Position numbers and translations under genes: made by a program. From contig JAEUBA010000067.1 of NCBI GenBank assembly GCA_018257865.1, positions 107,616 through 171,615 of the forward strand: a stretch of DNA of 64,000 nt, read 5' to 3'. The notes under the pieces are model-generated. The model was not told the origin of the DNA and made no database searches. It was given only the letters and a program-made list of their open reading frames with translations. Source of the stretch: Stereocaulon alpinum (Eukaryota > Ascomycota > Lecanoromycetes > Lecanorales > Stereocaulaceae). Below, in pieces: positions 23,749 to 34,860 of the stretch. Position 1 is the first letter of the stretch. The number at the start of each line of letters is the position of its first letter.

Positions 23749-23960
23749 TCTCAGACGGTGTTGGAAGATGGTGTACAAGTCGGCTTCGAAAGCTTCTCGT
23801 TCAATGATCAATCCGTACTCCCCGTCCATTTTGACTGATGGGCATAGACCATGTATAACGCCCTCTTCCCCATGCATGACATGTATAGACCATGAATAAT
23901 ACCCTCTTCTTTCTGCATGACATGCGTAGACCATGAATAACTCCGCCTCTCATGCCTAGC

Positions 23961-24342
23961 TTAACCCTCCACCCCTCTCCCAGAAACCCTCCTCCAGACC
24001 CTTCCCCATCCCACCCTCGCTACCTCCGCGAACCTAATCTCCACAACTCCTCCCTCCTCTTCGATCCCTGCTTCTCCAGCGCCACTTGTAGGTCTTACCC
24101 TCGTACTTGTAGCTCCAGGTTTCACCATAGACGTAGTAGCCAGCCCAAACCTCTTTTCGTTTTCTTCGCGGCGTATGCGTATGCCGGCTGCTGAAACTCC
24201 GATGAGGATAGCGAAGATGGGATCGAGCGTTCTATTGCATAATTAAAGATTAACAACAGTACCCTAGGATGCAATGTAGGCCGATGAAGGGGCATGTGTA
24301 CTTGGAGATTATGTAGTTGTAGCGTGGGAATGTGGTTGCCAT
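23961..24342 (-). CDS. NCE101: Nce101-like small membrane protein (non-classical export)
   Basis: Two exons (24342-24302 and 24231-23961) give about 103 residues. The first 14 codons (MATTFPRYNYIISK) join to TLDPIFAILIGVSAAGIRIRR, which matches the core of fungal Nce101: an ISR/ISK turn, a DPIFA motif, one transmembrane helix, then a basic RIRREE stretch. Yeast Nce101 is a roughly 53-residue membrane protein implicated in secretion of leaderless proteins. This one has a longer basic/Gly C-terminal tail. The tail may contain a further small intron (a GTAAGA donor lies inside it), so the C-terminal 50 residues are uncertain. Both exons are too short to be obvious as open frames. Confidence 0.7.
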
Positions 24343-24992
24343 GCCGAACGGACTTGCAAGGTCCGAGGAGCGCTTCTATAATCTTACTCGGCGTTGGAAG
24401 GAGAGTTGCAGGTATGACGGTTGGTTGCAGATTAGATGGGAGAAGGCTGAGGGTCCATAGCTGATCGAGATCGGCGAGGCTATCTTGACTTAGGCTGGGA
24501 TCAAAGCTGGGTATAAAGCATTTGACCGTGAGGATCACGTATACTGAGGGATCAAGTCTACGGTTTACATCCATAAGGGTTAATCCGAGATTTCTGGGAG
24601 AGCATTGTGGTAGACTTCAGATATGCGGCATTAAGCCTTGAAATATCCTTGCGCAAAGCACGTGTTATTGGGAGCAGAATCTCGAAAGAGTGTTTCTCTA
24701 AGAGTAAGCAAGTCCTCTTCTCACAAACACTGAAACCGTTTGTCCGTCCTTTGAGCAATCTTGCCAGCATCAGCCGTACTTGTCCATCTCTTGACCATCA
24801 ACTTTCAGTACCAGTAGTGATGTTATGGTGGATCCAAGGGCAACACGGCTCAAAGTAGCGGTCTGTTTTCTCTATTCTTCCTCCAGTCTTGCACGCAAGA
24901 GTCGCATCTAAGCAAAAATCCGACAAGCCGCTTATCCGGAACGCCCATGGCTCATCCTCCGTCACAAGCGCAGTATTGAAGCACCGAGCGGT
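24343..24992. other. Intergenic region
   Basis: About 0.65 kb between Nce101 and Atg8. The longest frames antisense and sense here look like chance. Confidence 0.45.
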
Positions 24993-25488
24993 CTAGGCAC
25001 CAAGACCGAAGGTATTCTCGCCGGAGTAGGTGATGTACAGGAAGCCATCCTCGTCCTGTCATCAAGTCAGTCGCTTTAAATCTGACCTGCCACGATTCTG
25101 AGTTGTGTGCGACTCACCTTGTGCTCCTCGTAGATGCTGCTCATGAGTGCAGCCGTAGGGGGTAGGACCTCGTCGACGAAGATAAAGATGGCCTTCTCTG
25201 GCGAGAGCTTGATGCGCTTGCGGATGACATAGACGAATTGACCGACAGTTAGGTCGGCAGGCACCAGGTATTTCTTCTTGTCGATGGTTGCGATGTCGGA
25301 TTTCTCAACCTTTTCGCAGATCACCTAGATGAAAAGAGCATATCAGCATGCTATTCATACATCAAAGCAGATATAGATATGTTGTGGGTGGTACTCACTG
25401 GAATACGGTCTGCGTACTTCTGTCGGATTCGCTCAGCTTCAGCCTTACGCTTCTCGAAGGGATGCTCGTCCTTGAACTTGGAACGCAT
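24993..25488 (-). CDS. ATG8: Autophagy ubiquitin-like protein Atg8
   Basis: Three exons (25488-25399, 25324-25118, 25055-24993) give 119 residues, the usual length. The sequence is nearly invariant in fungi: start [20 protein letters not shown], then [27 protein letters not shown], and YIRKRIKL-like [19 protein letters not shown]. The C-terminus reads [14 protein letters not shown]. Atg4 cuts after the conserved glycine (position 116 here), removing the last three residues, so that Atg8 can be joined to phosphatidylethanolamine on autophagosome membranes. It has no sign of decay. It is divergent from HEM13 across a 518-bp shared promoter region. Confidence 0.98.
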
Positions 25489-26006
25489 ATTGAAAGTGTG
25501 TGTGGGTTTCGGTAGATGTAGGTAGCTTTGTTCGTATGGTCGTTGATGATGTTGTGGAACTGTCTGGAGGTGATGAGGTTGGTAGGAAAGAGAGGTGCAA
25601 ATGGCGGGGGCCTTGTCTGAGTAATGCGGGCGGATGCCAAGACTTCTGACCTGATGCTAATCTAAGGGATGCTGGTGATGAATCAGCTGCAGAAGTCACA
25701 CTTCTCCCATGACACGGTAACACACGTCTCTTGCCGTTGAGGAGCTTTATCCTCTATCTTGAATCCTGTCAGAGTCATGTTTTCCAGCAGGATCCATGCG
25801 TCTTTAGCGGGGCAAGCTCCAAACGCTAAAATCGGATTAGGTCAAGCGCGAAATTGAGTATCGTCACTGATTCTGGGTCGAGGTACTACTGAAGCAACAA
25901 TCGTTTAACAACGCTCTGAGGGCAACGGGCACATGAACATCTTCTTTTTCCCTCAAGGCTATGTTTTAATGTTTCCCTAGCGGTCTTATAATTCAGCAGA
26001 GTTCCA
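25489..26006. promoter_or_regulatory. Shared divergent promoter of ATG8 and HEM13
   Basis: 518 bp head-to-head between Atg8 (-) and coproporphyrinogen oxidase (+). I see no specific operator that I would name. Confidence 0.45.
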
Positions 26007-27532
26007 ATGGCTTCTTCAAGGCCATGCCTGCGAATAATAGGCAATCAATCCCTACGAGATGCCTTTCGATGTCAGAAGCCGATACGAACTCAATATGCTT
26101 CTATTCGGCAGTATGCAACTCCAGGCCCGGCAAAACCCCGACCATATGAAGGCAAACCAAAGTCTCAGTCTCTGGTGGGAGTAAGGAGCCCATCTTCTCC
26201 TGCGCCAACAGCATCACCATCATCACCATCACCATCATCACCATCACCATCATCACCATCACCATCATCACCATCACCATCATCACCATCACCATCATCA
26301 CCATCACCATCATCACCATCACCATCATCACCATCATCATCCCCGACGCCCAAAGCTTCTGCAGATCCTAAGCCAAAGGCTGGGACAGTGGTTGCTCCCT
26401 ACTGGCGTATATCGATCGGTATAATACTGTGTGGCTCTATAATATACTCCATGGTATAGCGCACCCTATCATGAGATTTGTTCCCCAAGCTCACCTACAT
26501 GCATGCCAGTTCACCGAGCCCCTCCAACTCGAATCAGCCTCCATCGCCGAGCGCGACACCCTCTCAAAGCGTGAATCAGGCATAACCCCGTCCTCGCCCA
26601 TGCGCCTTCGTATGGAAAGTTTCATCAAGGCCCAGCAGCAAGAGATAGTAGCAGCCCTTGAAACGCTTGATTCTTCGCATAAGTTCCGCATTGACACTTG
26701 GACTCGGCCTAATGGTGGTGGTGGCATATCCTGCGTTTTACAAGGTGGTAAAGTCTTCGAAAAAGCTGGGGTGAATACCAGTATTGTTTATGGCACCCTT
26801 CCGCGGCCGGCCATTGCCAAGATGCGTGTGAATCACAAAGCACTGGATCCAGATGTTGAAAGTCTTGAGTTCTTCGCTGCAGGATTGAGCTGTGTCCTAC
26901 ATCCGCAGAACCCCAACGCACCGACCGTCCACTTCAACTACCGCTATTTCGAAACAATGGACGACCAGGGCAATTGCAACGCATGGTGGTTTGGCGGCGG
27001 GACTGACTTGACCCCATCGTACCTATATGACGAAGACGCTATACACTTCCACCGCACGATCAAAGAAGCTTGCGACAAGCACGACCGAGGCTACTACTCG
27101 CGCTTCAAGGAATGGTGTGATAAATACTTCTACATTCCCCACCGCGGCGAGTCGCGGGGTATAGGCGGCATTTTCTTCGACGATCTCGACGTAGAGGAGA
27201 AAGACCAGGAAGAATTATTCAGCTTTATAAAAGATTGCCTTACCGGCTTTTTGCCCAGCTATTTTCCCATAATCCAAAAGCGAAAGGACATGCCTTTTAC
27301 TGAAAGGGAGAAAGAGTGGCAGCAGCTGAGAAGGGGGCGATACGTGGAATTTAACCTTGTACACGATCGAGGGACGAGCTTTGGGTTGAATACGCCAGGC
27401 GCAAGGGTTGAAAGTATTCTCATGAGTCTACCATTGACGGCGAGGTGGATGTATATGCATGATGCGGACAAGGGGAGCAGAGAGGAGAGGCTGTTGAAGG
27501 TTCTCAAGGAGCCAGTGGAATGGGTGTATTAG
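26007..27532 (+). CDS. HEM13: Coproporphyrinogen III oxidase with repeat-bearing N-terminus
   Basis: Two exons (26007-26453, 26510-27532) give 489 residues. The oxygen-dependent enzyme converts coproporphyrinogen III to protoporphyrinogen IX in heme synthesis. Landmarks are the HFNYRYFE segment, WWFGGGTDLTPSYLY, the FKEWCDKYFYIPHRGE region, GGIFFDDL, and VEFNLVHDRGTSFGLNTPG at the C-terminus. The first 40 residues are Arg/Gln-rich (RPCLRIIGNQSLRDAF) and look like a mitochondrial presequence. They are followed by a run of about eight SPSSP units and a single hydrophobic helix (ISIGIILCGSIIYSM). The catalytic part of about 340 residues is complete. The yeast enzyme is cytosolic; the presequence and helix here suggest mitochondrial intermembrane or inner-membrane placement, as in animals. 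That placement is inference. Confidence 0.95.
26211..26340 (+). repeat. 15-bp coding minisatellite (CATCATCACCATCAC)
   Basis: About eight near-perfect tandem units lie inside the HEM13 N-terminal coding region, each encoding five Ser/Pro residues. Being a multiple of three, copy-number change preserves the frame. Confidence 0.9.
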
Positions 27533-28484
27533 AGCCATGCGACATCTCCCTTCGGGACAGCAATGGTAGGGCCACTCTCCCATGCATGTTGAGTTCTGAT
27601 CTGTAGCATCATTGGGATCAAGCTATTCGACATGGACAGGGCTATAGAGAGAATGGGAAAGCTGCTTCGGCTACCCGTCCTCTAACCAGGTCTGGACTAC
27701 CGTATGTCGACAGCCTACATCAACAATTGAGAGAACGTGCCACTGCTGCCTACAGTGCTCATTCTCAGCTCCCTTTACAGCACCCCAGTCAATGAATCCT
27801 GCAACGAACACAACATACAAACATCCTACAGGGTACCATTGACTCGACATCCATGCCTCTCCATCCAATTCCAAGCTCTCACTGAGCCATACTCAGACAC
27901 CAACTCCGGCCTCAGCTCAGGTTGACACACAGCCCCATCCCACAAAATCCCATACTACCCACCCACCAACCCACCCGAACCAACCCAACACCTTCGCAAC
28001 ATTCTCCCCACTCCTACATCTTCCTCCTTCCCCCTTCCCAAGCCAGGCCCAAAAACATGAACACCACCTCCCAGCATCACAGTGGAAGGAAGGAATTTCC
28101 TACATCTCATGTCATCTTGCATAGTGTTTAGGAAGCAGTATGCAACATGTTGACGTGGCATGAGACATCATAGAGTAATGCGGGTTTGAGATGCCTCTTT
28201 GGAGGTTGGGATGGGACGATGGAAGGATGGGAGGGGTGGAAGGAAGGAAGGATCCGGGAAGGAGGGTTGGAGGATGGAGGTGTGTAGACGAGTAGGATGG
28301 AAGGGGGAAGGGAAGATGGAAGAGGCATGGGGTTGGATGGAGGTTGGACATGGATGGAGGATGTATGGGTTGGGGCCAGTAGTGACACCATCGCGTCGAC
28401 GTACAAAACATTCCATCACACCACTCTACAAAATCCCAAAGCACCAAACACCCCTAACTCTCACCCAACACTCACATTTCAAAC

Positions 28485-28486
<2 letters not shown>
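27533..28486. other. Intergenic region with C-rich and GGA-rich tracts
   Basis: No gene recognised. From 27930 to 28060 the top strand is very C-rich; from 28196 to 28370 it is G/A-rich with GGATGG- and GGAAGG-type words. These asymmetric tracts lead towards the poly-C run. Confidence 0.5.

Positions 28487-28530
<44 letters not shown>
28487..28530 (+). repeat. Homopolymer of 44 C
   Basis: An uninterrupted run of 44 cytosines on the top strand. It can form i-motif or G-quadruplex structures on the two strands. The exact length may be limited by sequencing. Confidence 0.9.
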
Positions 28531-28532
<2 letters not shown>

Positions 28533-29342
28533 CCCAGTCTCAAAACGCCACCCGTTTCACATAAAACGCAATAAAACCCCATCCCGTTTCACATATAAAA
28601 AAACACAACAAAACTGCAAGATGAGCCGAAGGTCCGATGCTGCACGTGGGAACAGAGGTACAGCGTTCAGCCGCAATTTTGACATGTGGCACCTAAGGCA
28701 GATGCAATGACGATCTTGATGTACGTAATTTAGGCTGATGGAGGGTACAGGATGGTACCTGGAGGTACTGGTACAGGCGAGGTAGGTGTGGATATATATG
28801 CAATGCAGATGCATGGACGGCGGCAGGAGAGGCCGAGGGGTGTGGAGGTGTGGAGGTGTGGAGGTTGGGATTGTTAAGGTTATGTTGACGAGTGAGATGC
28901 GTAAACAGGTGAAGGTTGCGGATATGGTATTGGGTATGGTTATGGTTAAAGGGGAAGGCACATTGGGTTTTAATATTGTTTTTTTATTGATAGCTCTCTG
29001 GTTCATCTATCCAGTTTCCTCTGAACAAAAGAAAGTAAAGGTGTTTACAAAAAAGTTTATCTCCATCCATGCATGCCGAGTGCATATGTAAAAGAAGTGA
29101 ATTAACGAAGGTGATTTGGTGGTTTAGATAGTCACCCAGGTACAATGACATCCATTCGTGATAGTGGGTAGTAAGGCTTTTTCCCCCCCAAAACGTTGCA
29201 AATCCAATCTGCACCTCGTAAGGCGGTGAAGATGTTAGATATTGCAGAGAGCCCCGCTCCCCCAACCAAAGGCGCCGCGCCTTCATGGTCAATCCCCAAT
29301 GCAGAAGAAGAATTGGAAGATAGCGAGGATGAGAAGGGCGGT
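28531..29342. other. Intergenic region after the poly-C run
   Basis: No supported gene. GTGTGGAG-like words repeat near 28835-28865. Confidence 0.45.
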
Positions 29343-30284
29343 TTAGTTGCCGTGACGCCTCTTGTGGATCTTGTTGTGCGCGTGTTGGTGGACGTGCGCG
29401 TCCCTCTTCTCTGCCATGGCGTGAACGGTTACCACGACGGGTTGGGCGGTTTCGGTGACATAGACGACTACGTCCTCCTGCTTTGGCGGTGGCGCTGGTG
29501 GCTCTGTGGTTGTTGGAGATGGAGCGGCTACTGGTTGGGCTAACCTCTCCACTGGTGCGCCATCGTTACCAGCTGGTGGAGATGACGATGGTTTCTGTTG
29601 TTGTTGCGGTTGTTGCGGCGGGGAGGACTCTGGGGTGGATGAAGGCGCTGGGGCTGGCTGTGTGCTGTCTTGTTGCGGCGGGGATGAACCTCCGCTTGAA
29701 CCTCCACTCGATCCTGATCCACCACCAACCATGACACCAGGCGCATCCGAGCACAATTCCATGACCAAATCGACACTTTCATGTGCGCTGCCAGTCGCGT
29801 GGTCATCGTGGGGCGCGTTGTAAGCGGCTTTGCAGTATTGCACACCCTTAGGACACTCGACGTTGACTGAACTATCAGAGCTGGTAATCTTGACACCACC
29901 GTTGACGAATGGGTAGCCGTTAATGTTGGAAATATCGTACCAAACCATGTTGGAAGGGGGTCCTGGTGAGCCAACGGTGTACTCAAACTGGGTAATCTGC
30001 GGCTGTGGCTGGTCGTAGATGCTTTCGGGGGCTTGTCCGGCTTTGGGTCCATCGGGATACCCGGAAGCGATCTTGAGCGACATGCCTCCTCCTCCTGACT
30101 TGCTTTTGTAACTCTCAGTGTGGCTTGAACCGGGTGCAATTGTGATTCTCTCGCCCACGCTGTCACCACAGGACCAGAAGTAGGCAGCATCACCGCAGGA
30201 GTTCTTGACGATGGCAGAGCCGAGGGCAGAGGCGCATGCTGCGAAGACTGGCGTCGCAGCCACGGCGATCTTGCTGTAATGCAT
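29343..30284 (-). CDS. Secreted BYS1-domain (thaumatin-like) protein
   Basis: Single exon, 313 residues. Residues 1-20 (MHYSKIAVAATPVFAACASA) are a signal peptide. A thaumatin-like/BYS1 domain follows to about residue 175: IVKNSCGDAAYFWSCGD, the ITIAPGSSHTESY turn, the QFEYTVGS strand, WYDISNINGYPF and VECPKGVQYCKAAY. This is the family of Blastomyces yeast-phase-specific protein 1. A Ser/Gly/Pro/Gln-rich linker spans about residues 180-260. The C-terminus (VVVTVHAMAEKRDAHVHQHA) has a Lys-Arg site suited to Kex2 cutting and a His-rich basic tail. Cysteines occur as disulfide-ready pairs in the domain. Function of the family is unknown. It was formerly linked to cell-phase-specific expression. 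Confidence 0.85.
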   Translation of the reverse strand: MHYSKIAVAATPVFAACASALGSAIVKNSCGDAAYFWSCGDSVGERITIAPGSSHTESYKSKSGGGGMSLKIASGYPDGPKAGQAPESIYDQPQPQITQFEYTVGSPGPPSNMVWYDISNINGYPFVNGGVKITSSDSSVNVECPKGVQYCKAAYNAPHDDHATGSAHESVDLVMELCSDAPGVMVGGGSGSSGGSSGGSSPPQQDSTQPAPAPSSTPESSPPQQPQQQQKPSSSPPAGNDGAPVERLAQPVAAPSPTTTEPPAPPPKQEDVVVYVTETAQPVVVTVHAMAEKRDAHVHQHAHNKIHKRRHGN

Positions 30285-32157
30285 ATTTTGATGCTGTTTT
30301 GTGCGACCGTTAGTGTTATGCGAAGGCTATGTTATCAAATAAAGATTGTTGAATTTGGGGCTGGGGGAGTTGATGTTTTGACGAGAAGACAAGCACTTAA
30401 AGGAGTGAAAGCGCTACAACTGCGTCAAGCAGTGTTGTCGTACAAGGTGCTGTCGTTTCCTAAAGCGTAAAGGAGTGATGCTGTGAGAAGACAGGTTGTG
30501 GGAGGAAGGAATGCGAACAGAAGTGGGTGAGACAAAATAATTCTTGAAAGGGGGGAGGGGGGATCCGGGCTGAACCAATTTTGCAGCAAGTCGCGGCGGC
30601 TACGACGGATTCATATTAACGTTCCCACTGTTGCACCCGTCATTTCAACCATAGCATTCGCCCTAGCATTAGTGGGACGCTATGGTCGCGGAAGGAAAAG
30701 CGTGTTGCTTAAGTAAGCACATGAAACAGGGGTACGCGCACTATGCCGCGTGTTCATTGGGCAGCTCTCCTGTCCAATTTTGGGCGGAAGAGCCAGGTTG
30801 GCCCAGGTTTGGCCAAGGAACAAAGCATGCATAAACAAGGGACCTGAAAGGATCTTGGCCACTCATCCACTCAGTACCTTACTCATCCCCAAAACAGTGG
30901 AGACCGTGGATCCCTCTTTTAGCAATTGGTGCCAGCGAACCCCACCGTTTCTGTCCGTTTTCTCGTTTTACATAATTACGTGGTAGCCCAAGTCACCAAC
31001 GGTCCATCCTTCTGCGCTTTGCCTCAGACAGTAAGGCAGGCAATAACTTGTTTACCTTAGGGTACGTTCAAAATGGCTTTGATATGGGGCCGAGGAGCCA
31101 ATCTAATCGACGACTTTTCCATTCAGATCTTGAGACCCGATCCCATCCAATCGGCCACTACCAAAAAACATCATCTGTTACGAAGGGAACAAAACTCAAA
31201 AGACGACAACAACTATTGGTAACCTCTCATGTTCCCACGGGCACGTGGAATCAGTCTACTTCCAAGTTAGAACGCTGTTCAAGACGACATCCGGATCGAA
31301 TGGGACCCCACGTCAGAGCCTGTCCGACGCCGCCTTCCCACATGAGCAGCAGGTACCTTACTGACAATTATTCCCTGGTGTCGCATGGTCATTGACTGGG
31401 ATGCTCATCGATACCCGTGAAAACACACCGACACTTTCCCCTCTACGGTAATGGTGTGGGTCAAGCTGGCTCCACAACCGGATGACCTCGGCTACATTGG
31501 GGGACCTCAGGGATTTTGCAGTGGGCTGACGGAACGTTATGGAAGGCGACTTCCGACATGGGATGCAACAGTCGTCACTGTCAGCATTGAATGTACCCAA
31601 TGTTAAGTCTTCATGCGTGCGCTGCACTTTCGACGGCGGGAGTATACATCGACCCAGGCTGAATATTATGCGAACATTTCCGGGCTGAATGTGAGGCATG
31701 CTTAATGCATTCATCGGCTCTCTTAGCGCAAACAACAAATATGTCAACTCTTGCCTATGACCTACGCGGGATCTACGTTGATAATATTTGATATTGCTGC
31801 TGACTCTATCTGTTCTTCTTAATCTACCGGTGCGATTATTGAATTTCTCGGTACTTCACGATGCGACTACGTACGCACCGGAGGCCCTGCAGCAATGTGC
31901 CTACCACTTCGGGGAGCGATCTGCTCAGCGGCTTAGATGTTTACCACATGGAAGGAAAGTATCATTGTCTCATGCATGCTCGCCTGCAGTATCATCACCT
32001 TGGCAGACGGGATTTGAATCCTTGACGAGGCCAACATGGTGCGGAAAGCGGGAATTTAGTCGAAGTGCCGCACCAGGTCGCAATTTCTATGTCATTTATC
32101 TCATCTCGCCGTTCAATAATTTGCAATGAGGTGGTTCCCTTTTCTTTTCATTAAGAG
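30285..32157. other. Divergent intergenic region
   Basis: 1.87 kb between the BYS1-domain gene (-) and the GMC oxidoreductase (+). No gene recognised. Confidence 0.5.
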
Positions 32158-34431
32158 ATGTTGGCTGTCTTTGTATTCTTTACGATCCTCGTCGCAGTGA
32201 TTCACAGCTCCCCGCTGCCTAAACATGCACGGATTATCACACGTGATTCAGACTTGGCTTTCTCCTACGACTTTGTCATCATTGGGGGCGGCACAAGTGG
32301 CCTTACCGTGGCAGACCGCTTGACCGAAGACAATAAGAGTGTGTAGTTTCCATCGCGCATTTCCTTGCCTAGTGACAAGAGCAGGCGCTCACATGCATTT
32401 TGTGAAAAAGCATCGGTCCTGGTGATAGAGTATGGCCATCTATACCCAAACGAGTCTAACATTCATGCCCCTGGGCGTCTCAACCCTACGCCCTATCAAT
32501 TCAATATTACTAGCACACCTCAGCGAGGACTAGACAACGCTACCTTTGCAGTTCCTGCAGCTGCAGTTGTTGGTGGAGGTTCGACGATAAATGGAATGTT
32601 CTTTGACCGTGGGTCGGCAGCGGATTATGATGTTTGGGTGGAACTGGGCAACCCCGGATGGGGCTGGTCAGACCTGCTGCCATACTTCAAAAAGGTGAAA
32701 AATTACGCTAGACCCCAGGGGTATCTGCAACGCATTTACATGGGTGCAGAGCGAGACTTTCACCCCGGCTTCGGCGAACCTGGCAGAGGAGTTCACCATC
32801 TTATGGGACGATGCCGCACATGGCTTCGATGGCCCCGTGAAGTCGAGCTACCCTGTGTTCCAGTATCAATCCATCAGTAAATTCCCCTTAACCAATTCAC
32901 TGTGCACTTCACGTGTTCATACCAATCCCTGACGCCCCTACAGAGAACTTCATTGGCGCCTGGCATAGCCTGGGTGTCCGAACGCCGCAAGACCCTAGCA
33001 GTGGTTCAGCAAAGGGGGTCTTCACAGGACCTAGCTCTCTCAATCCGAGCAACGAGACACGATCTGATGCTCGGACGGCCCATTACGATGCTGTCGCGGG
33101 CTCCCGACCAAACTATCATCTTCTCACCGGCAACGCAGTCAGCAGTATCAACTTCGTCAGACAAAAGGCCACTGGAGTAGAAGTACGTCGTAAGGTACCT
33201 GTCTCAAAAGCTGCTCCTTGTGCTGACTCAGTTGGACAGTGGCTCAATCGTAAGACCTTCGAGTATGGCTATGTGAACGCAAAGAAAGAAATTATCCTAG
33301 CTGCTGGTGCAGCGCACACGCCTCAGATCCTACAGCTCTCTGGTGTAGGCCCGAAAGGTCTTCTGTATAGCCAAGATATTCCTGTTGTGGTTGATCTTCC
33401 AGGCGTTGGACAGAATTTCCAGGATCAACCTACATTGTACACTTCTTATAATTGTGAGTTGTTTGGCCCAAGAAAAGATTCTATTGTTCAGAGGTACCCT
33501 GTCGCTGATCAAGGGTCTGCCCAGTCACATCTAACCTTATCCCGAATGCGGACTCACTCTACACCAACACTACTTATGCGGATGAACAACTCGCGCTATA
33601 CTACTCTAGTCGTCAGGGAGCCTACACCATCTGCAAAAACAGCGGGAATGTTGTTGCCTTTAATTCTCTACCAGACACAACCCAAGGGTACCAATTTATC
33701 ATCAATCTCACAATATCACAGTCTCCAGAGGACCTGTATCTACCAAACACCGACCCCTCAATCATCGCAGGCTATGAAGCTCAACGCAAGCTCATCTGCA
33801 ATCTCTACAATTCTACAACGACCTCTATCATCGAGACTGGCTTCAGTAGCGCCACAGAAGTTCCTTTAACACTTGTCAGGCCCCTGAGCCGAGGCTCCAT
33901 TTCCATCAGTAACCGCGATCCCTTAGACCCCCCACTGGTTGACTGGGGCGCATTCACCAATCCCGTTGATGTGGAGATCATGGTCGCGGCTGTCAAGAAG
34001 CTGAGAGCGCTCATGGCTACAACTTCAATGCAGGAGCTCGGCCCGGTTGAGCTGACGCCCGGCGCGAATGTCACGAGCGACGACGAGATTCGAGCTGCGC
34101 TAAAAAAGCAGGTGCAGCCGACGTACTCGCATTTGACCTCGACATGCTCAATGATGAAGAGGGAATACGGCGGGGTCGTAGGACCAGATCTGTTGGTGTA
34201 TGGAGTTCAGAGCTTGAGCATTGTGGATGCTTCCATCATGCCGCTGATACCAGCGACTCACACATCGTCCACGGTGTACGCGGTTGCCGAGAAGGTGAGC
34301 GTCCTTGTCTTCCCCTTCTGATAGGCTACTCCGCACGAGGCAGCCACAGAAAGTAACAGGTCTTGAGAGATTTTGCTAAGAAGACGATTCTACAGGCTGC
34401 TGATATCATCAAAGCTCGGTATCAGCTTTAG
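32158..34431 (+). CDS. Secreted GMC-family FAD oxidoreductase
   Basis: Six exons (32158-32338, 32411-32694, 32750-32876, 32944-33453, 33525-34294, 34360-34431) give about 647 residues in frame. Residues 1-20 form a signal peptide. The FAD-binding motif is FVIIGGGTSGLTVADRL; the second GMC signature is GGGSTINGMFFDRGSAADY; IILAAGAAHTPQILQLSGVG is the family's later signature. Near the end come YSHLTSTCSMM and IPATHTSSTVYAVAEK, where the two active-site residues normally lie (HPxGTCxM and H or N). The second histidine is present; the first motif is altered. A 57-bp in-frame segment near 33183-33239 has intron-like ends and may be spliced out. Likely an aryl-alcohol, glucose or choline-type oxidase acting outside the cell. 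Substrate unknown. Confidence 0.87.
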
Positions 34432-34860
34432 ATTTGGGTATACGGGTCTGAGCAGGACTTGATCCATCATGTGCTCTGGAATTGTGGCGAACTTTGTGTC
34501 GAGATACATGTACATGTACTAGTTAGACTACTTGATATCACCATGCCGAGCACGGCTGCACTGCAAGTATTGTTAGTCTGTGCGATACATAAGTACCATA
34601 GTTCAATATAAACTTTAATGTGACTTCCAAAACCTAGCGTACGTAGATGCTTGTGAACAATAGGAAAAGCGTTATGACTAAGCAGGTTACGGTGAGCTAA
34701 AGAGACGATGGAGCACCGGAAGCTTCTCCACCAAGCTCCACAACATTCCGCTCTCCTCTCCTCTTTTCCGCCAGCAGCGCTTCCTCACTGCACCAATTGG
34801 CCCCCATTCCAACTCCTTGTCCGCCTTGGTCAGGCCCCCTTCCCAGATACCCTGCCAGCT
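34432..34860. other. Intergenic region and leader of ADK1
   Basis: The last 150 bp contain an in-frame upstream ATG at 34708 that would extend adenylate kinase by 51 residues. Confidence 0.5.

Noticed and set aside
26101..26353. Minus-strand Met/Val- and Asp/Gly-repeat frames
   Set aside because: They are antisense readings of the HEM13 minisatellite.
28128..28447. Pro/Ser/His-rich minus-strand frames
   Set aside because: Low-complexity translation of the GGA-rich tract in several frames at once; typical of a biased composition, not of a protein.
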